Origin: JBEKHT01 sp049516595
Lineage (GTDB): Bacteria > Chloroflexota > Anaerolineae > Anaerolineales > RBG-16-64-43
Assembly: GCA_049516595.1 (NCBI GenBank)
Contig: JBEKSY010000009.1
Span: 53,242 to 117,241 of the forward strand
DNA length: 64,000 bases
Direction of reading: 5' to 3'
Below, in pieces: positions 26,303 through 36,100 of this stretch. The notes beneath the pieces were generated by a model. That model was not told the origin of the DNA and ran no database searches. It saw nothing but the letters and a program-made list of their open reading frames with translations. The position numbers were made by a program, and so were the translations under genes. The stretch's first letter is position 1; each line of letters starts with the position of its first letter.

Positions 26303-26500
26303 ATTTCAGGTAGCGGGGTGGACTCGCCTGCCCCAGGCCGCAGGCCGGGGAACCAGCGATCCCGCGGTCACGGGTCTGAATGCACAGAACCGAGGCGCTT
26401 TCAGCCTCGGTTCTGATTTGAGGTAGCGGCGGCAGTACTCGCCCGTCCTGGCGTCCGGGCCAGGAAACTAACGACCTCCGAGTAATGAGTCCTTGTCCTG
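26303..26500 (-). repeat. Two tandem tRNA 3'-half-like units
   Basis: On the minus strand two related units, about 113 bases apart, each end with a T-arm-to-acceptor sequence and a matching hairpin: one reads CGAGTCCACCCCGCTACC, the other CGAGTACTGCCGCCGCTACC. The upstream one also keeps an initiator-Met-like anticodon arm and variable loop (CTCATTACTCGGAGGTCG). In both, about 24 GC-rich bases that can fold on themselves sit in the T-loop between GGTT or GTTT and CGAG. No D-arm or 5' acceptor strand is present, so neither is a complete tRNA. Confidence 0.45.
26385..26415 (-). terminator. 12-bp hairpin ending the second tRNA-like repeat unit
   Basis: CAGAACCGAGGC (26385-26396) and GCCTCGGTTCTG (26404-26415) are perfect complements with a 7-base loop. 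The stem is nearly identical to that at 26272, which shows that tRNA-like half and hairpin were duplicated as one unit. Confidence 0.6.
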
Positions 26501-26787
26501 TAGAGGGAGCATCAGACCTCATTTCCAACTCCTTCGAGACTGCCAAGAACCTTTTGGGCTACGCCGGGCTGGGAGCGGGGGTTCACCAGAGTGGCGAGAC
26601 GAACTACAAAGGCACCGGGAAGTCCGTTGGGCAATGGTGGAGTCGGCGTGGGCCACCGTGTCGCGCGACGCCCACTGGAAGCGGGAGCCTGGGCGGTTAG
26701 GCCAGGGAGAGAGCGGGCGGCCCGTTCCCCCTACTCAATTGGGAACGAGAAAGCCTGCTGACATGCGGTTTTTCGGCTGTTTCCTGA

Positions 26788-26836
26788 GGTGGGCCATGTG
26801 GGGCTCGAACCCACAACCTTGTGCTCAAGAGGCACA
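26788..26836 (-). tRNA. 3' fragment of tRNA-Lys (CTT), probable attachment-site remnant
   Basis: On the minus strand the anticodon stem TGTGC/GCACA (26836-26820) closes a 7-base loop CTCTTGA with anticodon CTT. A 5-base variable loop, a perfect T-arm (GTGGG/CCCAC around TTCGAGC) and the acceptor strand ATGGCCC plus ACC follow, to 26788. The matching 5' strand GGGCCAT and the D-arm are missing upstream. Such 3' fragments are left behind when elements integrate into tRNA genes, so the element would extend to the right of 26837. Confidence 0.65.
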
Positions 26837-26940
26837 TTATGCCAGTCCTGACAGCGGTTTTGCTGGGGGGCCGGGTAGGTCCAAATGTGTTGGTATCGTG
26901 TGGGCATTCCTGCCACAATGCTGTTAGGAGGAAACCCAAA

Positions 26941-27669
26941 ATGACCACAGAACCGGTGAAGCTGCCGTCGAATGCCTTTGCGCCACAGCCCCGCATGCCA
27001 AGGCCGTTGGACTTCAAACCCGAGGAGGTCTTCCCACCCGGCCATCGCTGGGAGGGAAAGCCGCAGTGCCGTGCCTGGAGCGGGAGAAATGGCCGCCAAT
27101 GCAACCGAATGCCGATGAAGGGGAAGACGGTGTGCCGGTCACATGGAGGCTCAGGCGGACGGGCCCCGAAGCACGGCCAGTACTCTGGACCTGCGAGATT
27201 CCACGCCGCATATCGTCGGGCAGCGGGTAACCCCAAGGTGTTTGACCTGAAGCCCGAGATCGCCCTGATTGAATTAAGGATTCAACAGGATTTAGATGAA
27301 CTTGGGAAAACGGGGTGCGTAGTCGACCGCGAGGAGATCCCCAAAGCCGTTGCAATGATCCAGCGTGGATTAAACAGCGCCGATCCCGGGTTGATAAAGA
27401 CTGGCTTAGCGCTGTTACTTGCAGCAGCCAAGAAGAAGAAAACTGAGAACACTCTATGGAGGAGGCTAAGGAAGAACATGGAAGCCGAACGGCGCCTAGT
27501 GGACACAGAGCGCCGATGGCAGACACTGAACAAGCAAATGGTACCTGGGGAGGAGGTCGCGGAATTTGGTAGGCAAATGGTCCTCATTTTCTGCAAGCAT
27601 GAGCCAGATCCGAAGATAAGGGCAGCGATCGCCAAGGACATACGCGTGCTCTTCCCAAGAACCAACTAG
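26941..27669 (+). CDS. HGG-motif phage-type protein of unknown function
   Basis: About 242 residues from the ATG at 26941, with GGAGGA eight bases upstream. Residues 40-75 contain CRAWSGRNGRQCNRMPMKG and then CRSHGGSGGRAPKHG, the small Cys/His cluster ending in HGG that is widespread in phage, plasmid and prophage proteins and often lies near terminase genes. The rest is helical and basic (LLLAAAKKKKTENTLWRRLR). It begins about 100 bases from the tRNA-Lys fragment, consistent with being carried by an integrated element. Function not known. Confidence 0.65.
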   Translation: MTTEPVKLPSNAFAPQPRMPRPLDFKPEEVFPPGHRWEGKPQCRAWSGRNGRQCNRMPMKGKTVCRSHGGSGGRAPKHGQYSGPARFHAAYRRAAGNPKVFDLKPEIALIELRIQQDLDELGKTGCVVDREEIPKAVAMIQRGLNSADPGLIKTGLALLLAAAKKKKTENTLWRRLRKNMEAERRLVDTERRWQTLNKQMVPGEEVAEFGRQMVLIFCKHEPDPKIRAAIAKDIRVLFPRTN

Positions 27670-28389
27670 CCGCCATTCAGCGCCACAGCAGTTCGCCGCA
27701 GGTGCCAAAGCGGCATTCATCGTTACGGATCCGGCCGGGACGGAACCAATCGCTCCAGGCGTGTCCACCCGCCAGGCGCAGCGAATCCAGGTCCACTGAC
27801 TTCCCATGGTACAGGAGTGTGGGGCACGGAGCGAGCACGTTTGGACCTATCGACATGAATGTCGCCCGGTCAAGGACCTGGCCGGCGCAGGAGAGGTGCC
27901 TCCTGAGCGGCCCTCTTCACGGACAGTGCGTTCTCGTGCTGGGGCACCTGCCAGGTCACTTTTCGGCTTCGCTGTCATGCAAGGATGTGTTGACCGTGCC
28001 AGGACACAGGTCACTGACGGCCTGCCAGCACTCCTGTCTCCGGCAGAGAATAGGGTAGTTGCCAATCCCTGGGGCAAGATTCCTGGCCCGACCCGGGGTG
28101 CGAAATCACCTGATACATCTTGCCCACAATATGCGAGGGAAGCCGTCACCGCCATGACCTGTCACGGCGTTGAAATTCATCGGACCGGACTCGTCGGGAA
28201 CCGGGAGCATGGATACTCACTGGGACGAAACTGCATGCCTCACTGCCGAAAGTGACAGCTCCAACCCTTTTGTAACTTATATGCAAGGACAAATGCGGCC
28301 TGTAACCTCTACAATGAAAGCAATCTGCGGGGTCGGTTCTCGCTTCTCAAGTTGATCAACCGCGCCTTGGATCAGGCGAAGAGGGCCTC
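27670..28389. other. Gap, no gene identified
   Basis: About 720 bases. Open frames occur on both strands but none has a ribosome site or recognisable domain. I see no repeats or RNA genes in it. Confidence 0.45.
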
Positions 28390-29286
28390 ATGGTGTCCAA
28401 TTCACCTATTTCGGACTTGCTCAATCCAGCGAGTGCTCTTGGGTGCGCGGCTCTATTCCTAGTGGTCCTAGGAATATTAGCAGTTACACTGGCGATGAAG
28501 GGGATGCGGCATCCACGACATATCAAGGACCGACCCAGAAACACCGAAACCGGTTTCCCAATACAAGAGTTCGAGAACTCTCAGCCACAGTTGCCGTACA
28601 GAACGCGCGACGACTTTCTCACCCATGCCGAGATTTCTTTCTTCCACGTACTTTCCTCGGTGGTCGGGCCCGACCATTATGTCTTCCCCAAGGTCCGACT
28701 CAGCGATGTTCTCTTTGTTGCTCAGCCTGACAAAAACCTCGCCCTCTTCAATCAAATCAATCAGAAGCATTTGGACTTTCTAGTTTGCAGCCGCAAGGGG
28801 ATGAGGCCGATTCTTGGGGTAGAGCTTGATGACTCAAGCCACCGGAGGGAAGATCGAAGAACACGCGACGAGTTTGTGGACCATGCATTCGCGGCGGCAG
28901 GTTTGAGACTTGCCAGAGTCACTGCCCAGCATCAGTACGATCCAAGGCTGTTGGTCGCTGAGCTCGGCATCACCGACTTGGTTCCAGCGGCCCAGAATGG
29001 GGGGCCAGAGAAGTCGAGTGCGGGAAAACCGGAGGGGCCATCGGAGGGAGGGAGTGCTCTGCCCCCATCCTGTCCGAAATGCGGGCTCTCAATGGTTCAG
29101 CGAGTGGCAACGAACGGGGCGCACAAAGGGGAGCCCTTCTGGGGATGTGTGAACTTCCCCCGGTGCAGGAAGATTCTGCCGATAAACTGGATGGCAACCC
29201 AGACCATGGAGAGTACAACTGGGCTCAGGGAGGGAGATTCCAAAACAACGAAGCCTCTCCAACCGACCCGGTTTGGGCTTTCCTGA
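28390..29286 (+). CDS. Membrane-anchored DUF2726-like protein with topoisomerase-type zinc finger
   Basis: A 298-residue protein. An N-terminal hydrophobic helix (LGCAALFLVVLGILAVTLAM) is followed by a domain with FPKVRLSDVLFV, HLDFLVCSRKGMRPILGVE and LDDSSHRREDRRTRDEFVD, which matches the DUF2726 pattern and has the D-x(n)-E-x-D layout of restriction-nuclease folds. A C-terminal CPKCGLSMVQRVA and FWGCVNFPRCRKI form a topoisomerase-type C4 zinc finger. DUF2726 proteins are often found in mobile or defence settings. Nuclease activity is possible but not shown. It may be the first gene associated with the downstream helicase operon, though 480 bases separate them. Confidence 0.72.
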   Translation: MVSNSPISDLLNPASALGCAALFLVVLGILAVTLAMKGMRHPRHIKDRPRNTETGFPIQEFENSQPQLPYRTRDDFLTHAEISFFHVLSSVVGPDHYVFPKVRLSDVLFVAQPDKNLALFNQINQKHLDFLVCSRKGMRPILGVELDDSSHRREDRRTRDEFVDHAFAAAGLRLARVTAQHQYDPRLLVAELGITDLVPAAQNGGPEKSSAGKPEGPSEGGSALPPSCPKCGLSMVQRVATNGAHKGEPFWGCVNFPRCRKILPINWMATQTMESTTGLREGDSKTTKPLQPTRFGLS

Positions 29287-29764
29287 GATTCCTTAGAGGC
29301 AAGGCCTGCGGCTTTCATCCTCTCGGGGTTTGGTGTGAAGTCCCCTCTTGATGGGGTAAACACCGAGAGGACTTGCTTTCTGAGTCTCATCTAGATCCTC
29401 GCCGTGGCTCACGTGTTGATTGGGCGGATTTGCAGGTCCCTCATGCGAGGCAGACTTCACGCCCACGACGATTACCTGGGACAAGGAAGGGAGTGAGCGA
29501 CGACCTGGGAAACCGGATTGCTTTGAGAACAGTTTTGTTGATGGAAGCCGCGCGTCCGCCCCCTCTTCAGAAAACAAGCCCGAGGGCATGGGCTGCCCTT
29601 GGGTCTGTCTCTGGGAATCTCAACAAAGTCCTGACCTATTCTCGACGTTGATGCGCGGCCACGAGAGCCCGAGTCGCAGGCCCTTGTGGAATTGGGATCG
29701 TCTTGGGGAAGGCAATATCACGCAGCATAGCCATGAACTATCAGAAGTGAGAGGGATACGTGCT
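29287..29764 (+). promoter_or_regulatory. Leader region of the helicase-PLD operon with a branched hairpin
   Basis: About 480 bases before the four-gene operon. CCTCTCGG (29319-29326) pairs with CCGAGAGG (29363-29370), enclosing a second hairpin CCCC/GGGG at 29342-29356. The structure is in the right place for a terminator of the preceding gene or a leader RNA. The in-frame extension of the next gene through this region (29420-29764) is not protein-like. A promoter should be here but I cannot place one with confidence. Confidence 0.4.
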
Positions 29765-31099
29765 ATGAGCGTTGGCGAGGCATCGACGGGTTCTCGACCC
29801 TTTCTCACCCTGCTCGATCCTCGGGCAAAGATTAGAGGCTCGCGCGATCCTTTGGGTCTCCAGCCTCTTTGGACCTTTCTGGGAAGGCAGATCGTGCAGA
29901 ACCTGACCACAGTTACCGTGTCGCTGCGAGGGTTTACCACATTTCTCCTCGGTATGTGTTTTGCCCAGACGGAAGTGGATGATAGGGGAAGAGACGAAGA
30001 CGACCTTGTCCAGGTCTTCCTCAAGACTGAGCAACTAGCTGCATACAGCCGTGTAGCCAAAGAGAGGGGTCTGTCTGGGACCCAGGACGATCTGGAGATT
30101 CGAGGAATCCAACGGGCCCAGAGAAATCTGAGAGAGGGCCACGTCCATATTTCCTCGGGTGAGCGGTGGCAGATACTCGCCGATCAAAGGACGTACGGAC
30201 TCTGGGGCTTGTACACCACCGCTTCACGGAACAGTGGGTTGCTAGATCGAGCGCGTCCTCGCCTTTCATTGGAGGCGGCGGACTTCGTTGAAGAGAACTA
30301 CTTGCCAAGACTTCCTGGGAAGGGCGAGGCGGTGCGGTCATTTCTGGGTCGAGACCGCGACTTCAGCCCGATGGGCAAGGACTCAGGGTTGGCCGAGTCT
30401 CTCGCAGATCTGCTGGGGCCTAAGCTCACACCGGCGGAAAGAGATTTCTACAAGTCCCATTTGGTCACCGCTTGTAACGCGGAGGGCCTTCAGGCCCGCA
30501 CGTGGAACCTCATCCAAGAGGCCAACCCAACAATGCAGGATCTAATCAGACCATTCTCGATGGCTGAGCTTCGCCGGATTATCCAGAAGTGCGCACGCAA
30601 AGGGGATGTGGAACTTCTCGAAAAGCTGGAGGCTATTCACAATGTTGAGCTTGTGATTGCTCCCCTTGGCCAGCTCTTCTCCTTTGTTCTCTCCAGGGAT
30701 GATCAGTCACTGACGGGAGTGGCTCGTGAAGTAAGAGAAGCTTGGAAAGATATGCCGAAAGTGCTGCCCGTCGAGCGCTTCGAAGCGGCCCTCCAGAAGG
30801 CCCAGTCGGTGCTCGAAGAGGAGCAAGTTCACATGCTTTCGAGGCTAGCGCGCCTTGTCGCGGAGGTCGATTACGCGGAGGCGATAAGGATCTTGATCGA
30901 GCAGAACGAGGCAGTCATGAAAGCGCGCGGCGGGGGGCCTTGGGTCGCGATTAAGGGCACACGGCTTGACGTGCGTCTGCCTGACGAGAGGGGGGATCTT
31001 CCAGCAGGTAGGGAGTTGAAGAATCTCTGGGTTAGCACCTACTTTCTAAATGCTCTTAAGGCAATCGGCGCCGCGATTGTGAAGGGGAGCGGAGTGTGA
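29765..31099 (+). CDS. Unknown protein, first gene of the helicase-PLD operon
   Basis: A 444-residue protein from the ATG at 29765, where GAGAGGGA provides a ribosome site. The N-terminus reads FLTLLDPRAKIRGSRDPLG, LQPLWTFLGRQIVQNLTTVT and FTTFLLGMCFAQ, followed by a mostly helical body and a Lys/Arg-rich end (GPWVAIKGTRLDVRLPDERG). I recognise no family and see no nuclease or ATPase motif. The stop overlaps the PLD gene start (GTGA), so the two are translationally coupled. By analogy with multi-gene defence systems it could be the recognition or regulatory subunit; this is speculation. Confidence 0.75.
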   Translation: MSVGEASTGSRPFLTLLDPRAKIRGSRDPLGLQPLWTFLGRQIVQNLTTVTVSLRGFTTFLLGMCFAQTEVDDRGRDEDDLVQVFLKTEQLAAYSRVAKERGLSGTQDDLEIRGIQRAQRNLREGHVHISSGERWQILADQRTYGLWGLYTTASRNSGLLDRARPRLSLEAADFVEENYLPRLPGKGEAVRSFLGRDRDFSPMGKDSGLAESLADLLGPKLTPAERDFYKSHLVTACNAEGLQARTWNLIQEANPTMQDLIRPFSMAELRRIIQKCARKGDVELLEKLEAIHNVELVIAPLGQLFSFVLSRDDQSLTGVAREVREAWKDMPKVLPVERFEAALQKAQSVLEEEQVHMLSRLARLVAEVDYAEAIRILIEQNEAVMKARGGGPWVAIKGTRLDVRLPDERGDLPAGRELKNLWVSTYFLNALKAIGAAIVKGSGV

Positions 31100-33126
31100 G
31101 CGCGGCCCAGATCCCCCAGGCGGTTTTGTCCGAAGCTCTGGCTGCCAGAATCGACGGTCGAGAGGTGGAGGCTGCTGTCTTCTTCACCTTTGAGTTCGAC
31201 CCGGGATTCTTCGAGGAGGAAATCCTTCCGCTTCTTGTCCCAGGGGAAACGCTTAGTCAATTCCCCAAAGTGCGATTGGTCCGATTAGAGGAGGCGTTGA
31301 GGAGCGTCCCGGACATTGCAGTTTACTTCGACCGCCGCGGCCTGGTCGCAGGATCCCAACCGGCACGCCTTGACTACAGGAGGATAGGCGTCTCCCGCCC
31401 TCACGGATATTTCCACCCCAAGGTGGTGCTAATCCTGGTAAAGAGCGAGCAGGCAGACGGCACTCAGAGAAGCCTTGTGGTTGGCGTGCTTTCAGCCAAC
31501 CTGACCCGAGCGGGATGGTGGAGCAATGTTGAGGGGGGACACTTTGAAGAGGTGGCCGAAGGGAAACGGTCATCGATTCGAAATGATCTTCTCGAATTGA
31601 TTTCGCGCGTGAAATCACATGACCGAACAGATAGTGACCACTTGGAAATCGAGAAGATTCGCGAATTCCTTCTGGATCGTGTGTCGCAATACGAATTGAG
31701 CAGGCTGAATGGTCGGCTACTCCCGCGGCTGTACGTTGGGAGGGAGTCTGTCCCTGAATTCCTGGGTGAGTGCCTCCGGGATGAGGCGCGTGGGCATCAT
31801 CTCGAAATCATTTCCCCCTTCCTTGACGAGTCCGATGTTCCGCGCACGCTTGAGTCGCTGATGGACACTCTGCAGGTCGCAGGGGTGCGCGTCTTTCTTC
31901 CAGAGGCAAGCGATGGGACGGCTCGGTGCCGAGAGGGTCTCTACACGGCGACGTCCAAACTCCCTCTCGTGACATGGGGCAGGTTTCCCGAAAGCATACT
32001 GAGCACAGGCTCAGGGGCAGCCAAGGAGACGTCTCGGAATGTCCACGCAAAGGTTTATCGTTTCTGGAGTGAGGACCGAGAAATTCTCTTCCTAGGATCT
32101 GTCAATCTTACTCGGCCTGCTCACCAAGGAGGGTCAGGCGGCAATTTCGAGGTTGGGGTTCTGGTGGAGCCCGAAATGGAGGCTGCGCCCGGTTGGTGGC
32201 TCAAGCCACTTGGGGATGTGCTCCCGCAAAACTTCAAGACAGAACCCTTCGAGGATGCTGAGACGGCCGAAGTGGAATGTCCTGTCACATTGAGGTATGA
32301 CTGGGGAGAAGGGAGCCTCTCGTACTACTGGGAATCCTCGCCAGGAACGCGACCGCGCGGGGCACGAATTTCTGCGCAGGGGATCTTCAAGTTCCGAATT
32401 GACCCCATCCGGTTCGATGAGTGGACAATTCTGCCTCGCGAAGCCGCCTCATCCATGGCAGAACTCCTGGTCTCGACTTCTCTTGTAGAGATCTTAGTAG
32501 ACGACAGAGTGCCATGGCCCCTGCTCGTTCGCGAAGATCACATGGCCCACAAACCCTCCATACTTCTCAGTTTGACCGTGGAGGAGATCCTCCAGTACTG
32601 GTCGCTCCTGACGCCCGAGCAAAGACAGGCGTTCATAGAGGCCAGACTTCCAGCAGACCCTCAGCTAGTGATCGTAGCTCCTCGACAGAGCGAAGGCGCT
32701 GTGCTGGAATCTATGTTCGACAAGTTTGCGGGAATTTTCCACGCCTTCGAGCAGCTCGAGAGGAGTGTCAACAAGGCCTTACAGGACGGCAAGGACAAGG
32801 AGGCAATCTACAGAATCGTCGGTCACAAGTACGATTCTCTCCCCTCCCTTGTGGATAAGGTCATCGAAGGCAAAAGTCTTGATTGTTTAGACCGTTATGT
32901 AACCTTGCTGTGTGCCAAGCAGCTCATCCGCCACCTGGCCCGGGAGCACCCCGAGTTCGCCTCCGAGCACCGCAAGGATCTGCGAGATCTTGAGACTAAG
33001 TTGGAGGAATCACGTTCAATAAGAGGAAATCTTGCGCTCGCCAAGGACGGTGGCGGAGGCGATTTCTTGGATTGGTTTGAGGCCAAGTTCCTTGCAGATG
33101 CAAAGCTGCCCCCAGAGGAAGAGTAG
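31096..33126 (+). CDS. Phospholipase D-type nuclease
   Basis: A 676-residue protein beginning at a GTG that overlaps the previous stop. It has two PLD half-sites: HPKVVLILV followed by VLSANLTRAG (residues about 105-140), and HAKVYRFW followed by LGSVNLTRPA (about 316-340). Both keep the H-x-K and the downstream Asn, but lack the classic Asp of HKD enzymes, as in PLD-type restriction nucleases. The C-terminal third is helical. A PLD domain next to a SNF2-like helicase in a single operon is a common nuclease-translocase layout in anti-phage systems. Its stop is one base from the helicase start. Confidence 0.85.
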   Translation: MSAAQIPQAVLSEALAARIDGREVEAAVFFTFEFDPGFFEEEILPLLVPGETLSQFPKVRLVRLEEALRSVPDIAVYFDRRGLVAGSQPARLDYRRIGVSRPHGYFHPKVVLILVKSEQADGTQRSLVVGVLSANLTRAGWWSNVEGGHFEEVAEGKRSSIRNDLLELISRVKSHDRTDSDHLEIEKIREFLLDRVSQYELSRLNGRLLPRLYVGRESVPEFLGECLRDEARGHHLEIISPFLDESDVPRTLESLMDTLQVAGVRVFLPEASDGTARCREGLYTATSKLPLVTWGRFPESILSTGSGAAKETSRNVHAKVYRFWSEDREILFLGSVNLTRPAHQGGSGGNFEVGVLVEPEMEAAPGWWLKPLGDVLPQNFKTEPFEDAETAEVECPVTLRYDWGEGSLSYYWESSPGTRPRGARISAQGIFKFRIDPIRFDEWTILPREAASSMAELLVSTSLVEILVDDRVPWPLLVREDHMAHKPSILLSLTVEEILQYWSLLTPEQRQAFIEARLPADPQLVIVAPRQSEGAVLESMFDKFAGIFHAFEQLERSVNKALQDGKDKEAIYRIVGHKYDSLPSLVDKVIEGKSLDCLDRYVTLLCAKQLIRHLAREHPEFASEHRKDLRDLETKLEESRSIRGNLALAKDGGGGDFLDWFEAKFLADAKLPPEEE

Positions 33127-33127
33127 A

Positions 33128-36100
33128 GTGACAGCCGAGATCAGCCATTCTTTCGCCCGCAAGCTCATTGATTATTCCGGCGGAATAGCAGGGCAAGAGC
33201 ACGCTTGGGAGGAGCAGCTCCGCGGGGCGGTGGCCGTGCACAACGTTGTTGCGAGAGAGGGCGTCTGCTACCTTGCGGATGAAGTCGGAATGGGCAAAAC
33301 CTACGTTGCGCTGGGCGCGATTGCCCTCATGCGGCTGATCAAACCAGACCTGAGAGTCCTGTACGTAGTCCCCAACGAGAACCTGCAAGACAAGTGGCAG
33401 AAAGAGATCCGCAACTTCACGGCCAACGATTGGCTTTGGAAAGATAACCGGGTCCGGTCCCTTAATGGCCGCCCGGCGTACGGGGTGGAAGCATGCACGA
33501 ACTTGATTGATTTCGCCCACAAGGTCATCCAAAACCCCAATCGCGATTTTCTGCTCAGAATGACAAGCTTCAGCCTACCCCTGGCCCTTCAGAACCCTGA
33601 GCAGTGGTTGGGATTGCGCGATCGCTTGCTTGAATGCCTCCCATGGGTCGACACGAGTCTCTTCGATCTGAGGGACAAGGACCAATTCAAGGCCAATTTC
33701 GCCCGGGCGGTCAACGAAGTGATCCCTCGCTTCGATTTGGTTCTGATCGACGAGGCTCACAACCTGAAACATGGGCTTCGAGAAGATGTCGCTGCGAGGA
33801 ACCGGCTCCTTGCCTACGTGCTAGGGCACCCCGAGGGAAGGGCAGATGGATTTGGAGGGTACGGCCCACGGTTTGACAAGCTGATTCTGCTTTCAGCGAC
33901 GCCGTTTGAAACTGACTACAGCGAGCTCTGGAATCAACTGGCGTTGTTTGATCGGGGCAAACACTACGATCTGTTGGGAAAAGGTGATGTGGATGAGAAG
34001 GTCAGGCGGGAGGTAGCGGGCAGGTTCTTGATCCGTCGCCTGACGACTCTGAAAATCGGACAAGAAGAATTCACGAAGAACATGTACCGTCTCGAGTGGC
34101 GCCACGGTGGCGTGCAAACTTACGATTTGCCGTTGGAGGTTCCAGATGAGCGATCCAGGCTGATTGTCGCCCTCGTCCAGAAGAAGGTCGCGGAGCTTCT
34201 TGGAACCACTCGGTTCAACCGAACCTTTCAGATCGGGATGCTCTCTTCGTTCGAAAGTTTCTTCGAAACGGCCAAGGTGGTGAGTTCCGGTGAAGAGCCC
34301 GTCATTTTTGATGGTTCGGAACAAACCGAGGATCAGGCCCAGAAGGAGGGAATTGATACCCCGTCGTTGAATTCGCTGGCCTTGAGCTACCGCGCGAAGT
34401 TCGGCTCGCCGATGCCTCATCCCAAGATGGAGGAAATCGTCGCCAATCTCGGATCTTCCTTCCAACGGGATGAAAAGACTCTGGTCTTTGTTAGGAGAAT
34501 CAAGAGCGTCAAGGAGCTGAAGCAGAAGCTCGACGAGCGCTATGATCAATGGCTGATGGAATACTTGCGGGATCAATTGTCGATGTCGCTACAGGACGAT
34601 CTAGAAAGGGCGTTTGACCGCTACGAGCAGGATCATGTGGCCCAAGAATCAACCTCCTGGCGCGGAGGGGACACAGATATAGAGGAGAACCGCTCCGATA
34701 CGTTCTTTGCATGGTTCTTCAGAGGCGAGGGCCCATTAGGCTTTTTCTCTGGCGCGTCGCTGAATAGCAACCGGTTTCAGAGTGAGGGCTCAGCCTACTC
34801 AACCTTTTTTGAGGATAACTACATCACGGGGCTACTTGGCGAGTGCGCCGATCCTGTCGCCGAAATCGCGCGGCTGTGCGGCATGAGTGAGGGGGAGGTG
34901 ACCGAGAAGTTGCGGCACAATGCATACGCATTCGTGCGCCAGTCCTCGCGGCAAAGGAAAATCCCGAGGTTGCGCATCTTTCGCGAATTTCAACATTCCG
35001 CCCTTTGCTTCCTGGCCGAGGGCGCCCTTGACTCTGAGCTGAAAGAAAAAGCGAAAACGATCTGGCTGGAGCGTTTCGGATCTGGCTTGCCCCGCCCTGC
35101 GCAGGTCTCGCCGAGGTTCCCGCAGCCCAAAAGGTACCTCAAGGAAGTGACTTTCTTCTCGGAACTGCGGAAGCACAATGATCTCCGGGAAGACATCTGG
35201 CCTAGGGAACAGGGCCCTGACTTCCGTTTGGCGTTCCGGAGGCAAGAGCAGAGACGGGAACTGGTCTCTGCGGTGGCGAGATTAGGCAGGCCCCTTATTG
35301 ACCTCTGGATTCTTGCCGCCAAGCGCACAGGTTCCATCCTTGAGAGGGCCCAGGAAAGGACCGAAGAGCGCTCGGCCGGTCTAATTGTCGACTTCATACA
35401 CCTCCTTGAGGTGGAAAGGGGAACGGGCCGGGTCTCCGAAAGTGCCTATCGTGAGCTTGCAGAGGTCGGGAAGAACTTCGATCTGCTATTGGCGGTGAAC
35501 TTCCACGAAGCGCGGGAGAAGCCGCTAGGGGAACTCGCCCGCATGTTTGGCTCCGCTCTGGGGAATCAATCTCCGGTGGCCGGAATGTCCGGGAAGGCTA
35601 ATCCGCAGGTAGTCGGACAATTTCGTATGCCGGGGTACCCTTTAATCCTTGTGACAACTGACGTACTTCAGCAAGGGGAAGACCTCCACACCTTCTGCCG
35701 TAGGGTCATCCACTATGGCATCACCTGGACTCCTTCGGGCATGGAGCAGCGGACTGGCAGGGTCGATCGGATTCACTCGCTCACGCAGCGCACGCTAGAT
35801 GGACGCCCACAAGCAACTCAAGAGCAAAAACTGCAGGTCTACTACCCCTATCTTCGTGAGACCGTAGAGCGCCTCCAGGTGGAACGGGTCTTTGAACGGA
35901 TGAACCGATTCTTACGAATGTTGCATGCGACAGTACCGCAAGACAGCGGGTTCGAAAAGACAATAGATGTCGCCCGCGCCATCGTTGCACCCGCGCAGGA
36001 TGTATCTCCTGTTCGGGGCAAGCTTGAGACCCTTTTTGACGTCAAGCCAGAGTGGCTGGAGGGCGTCGACAATTCAGCCAAGTTGAAATCGATGTGTGAT

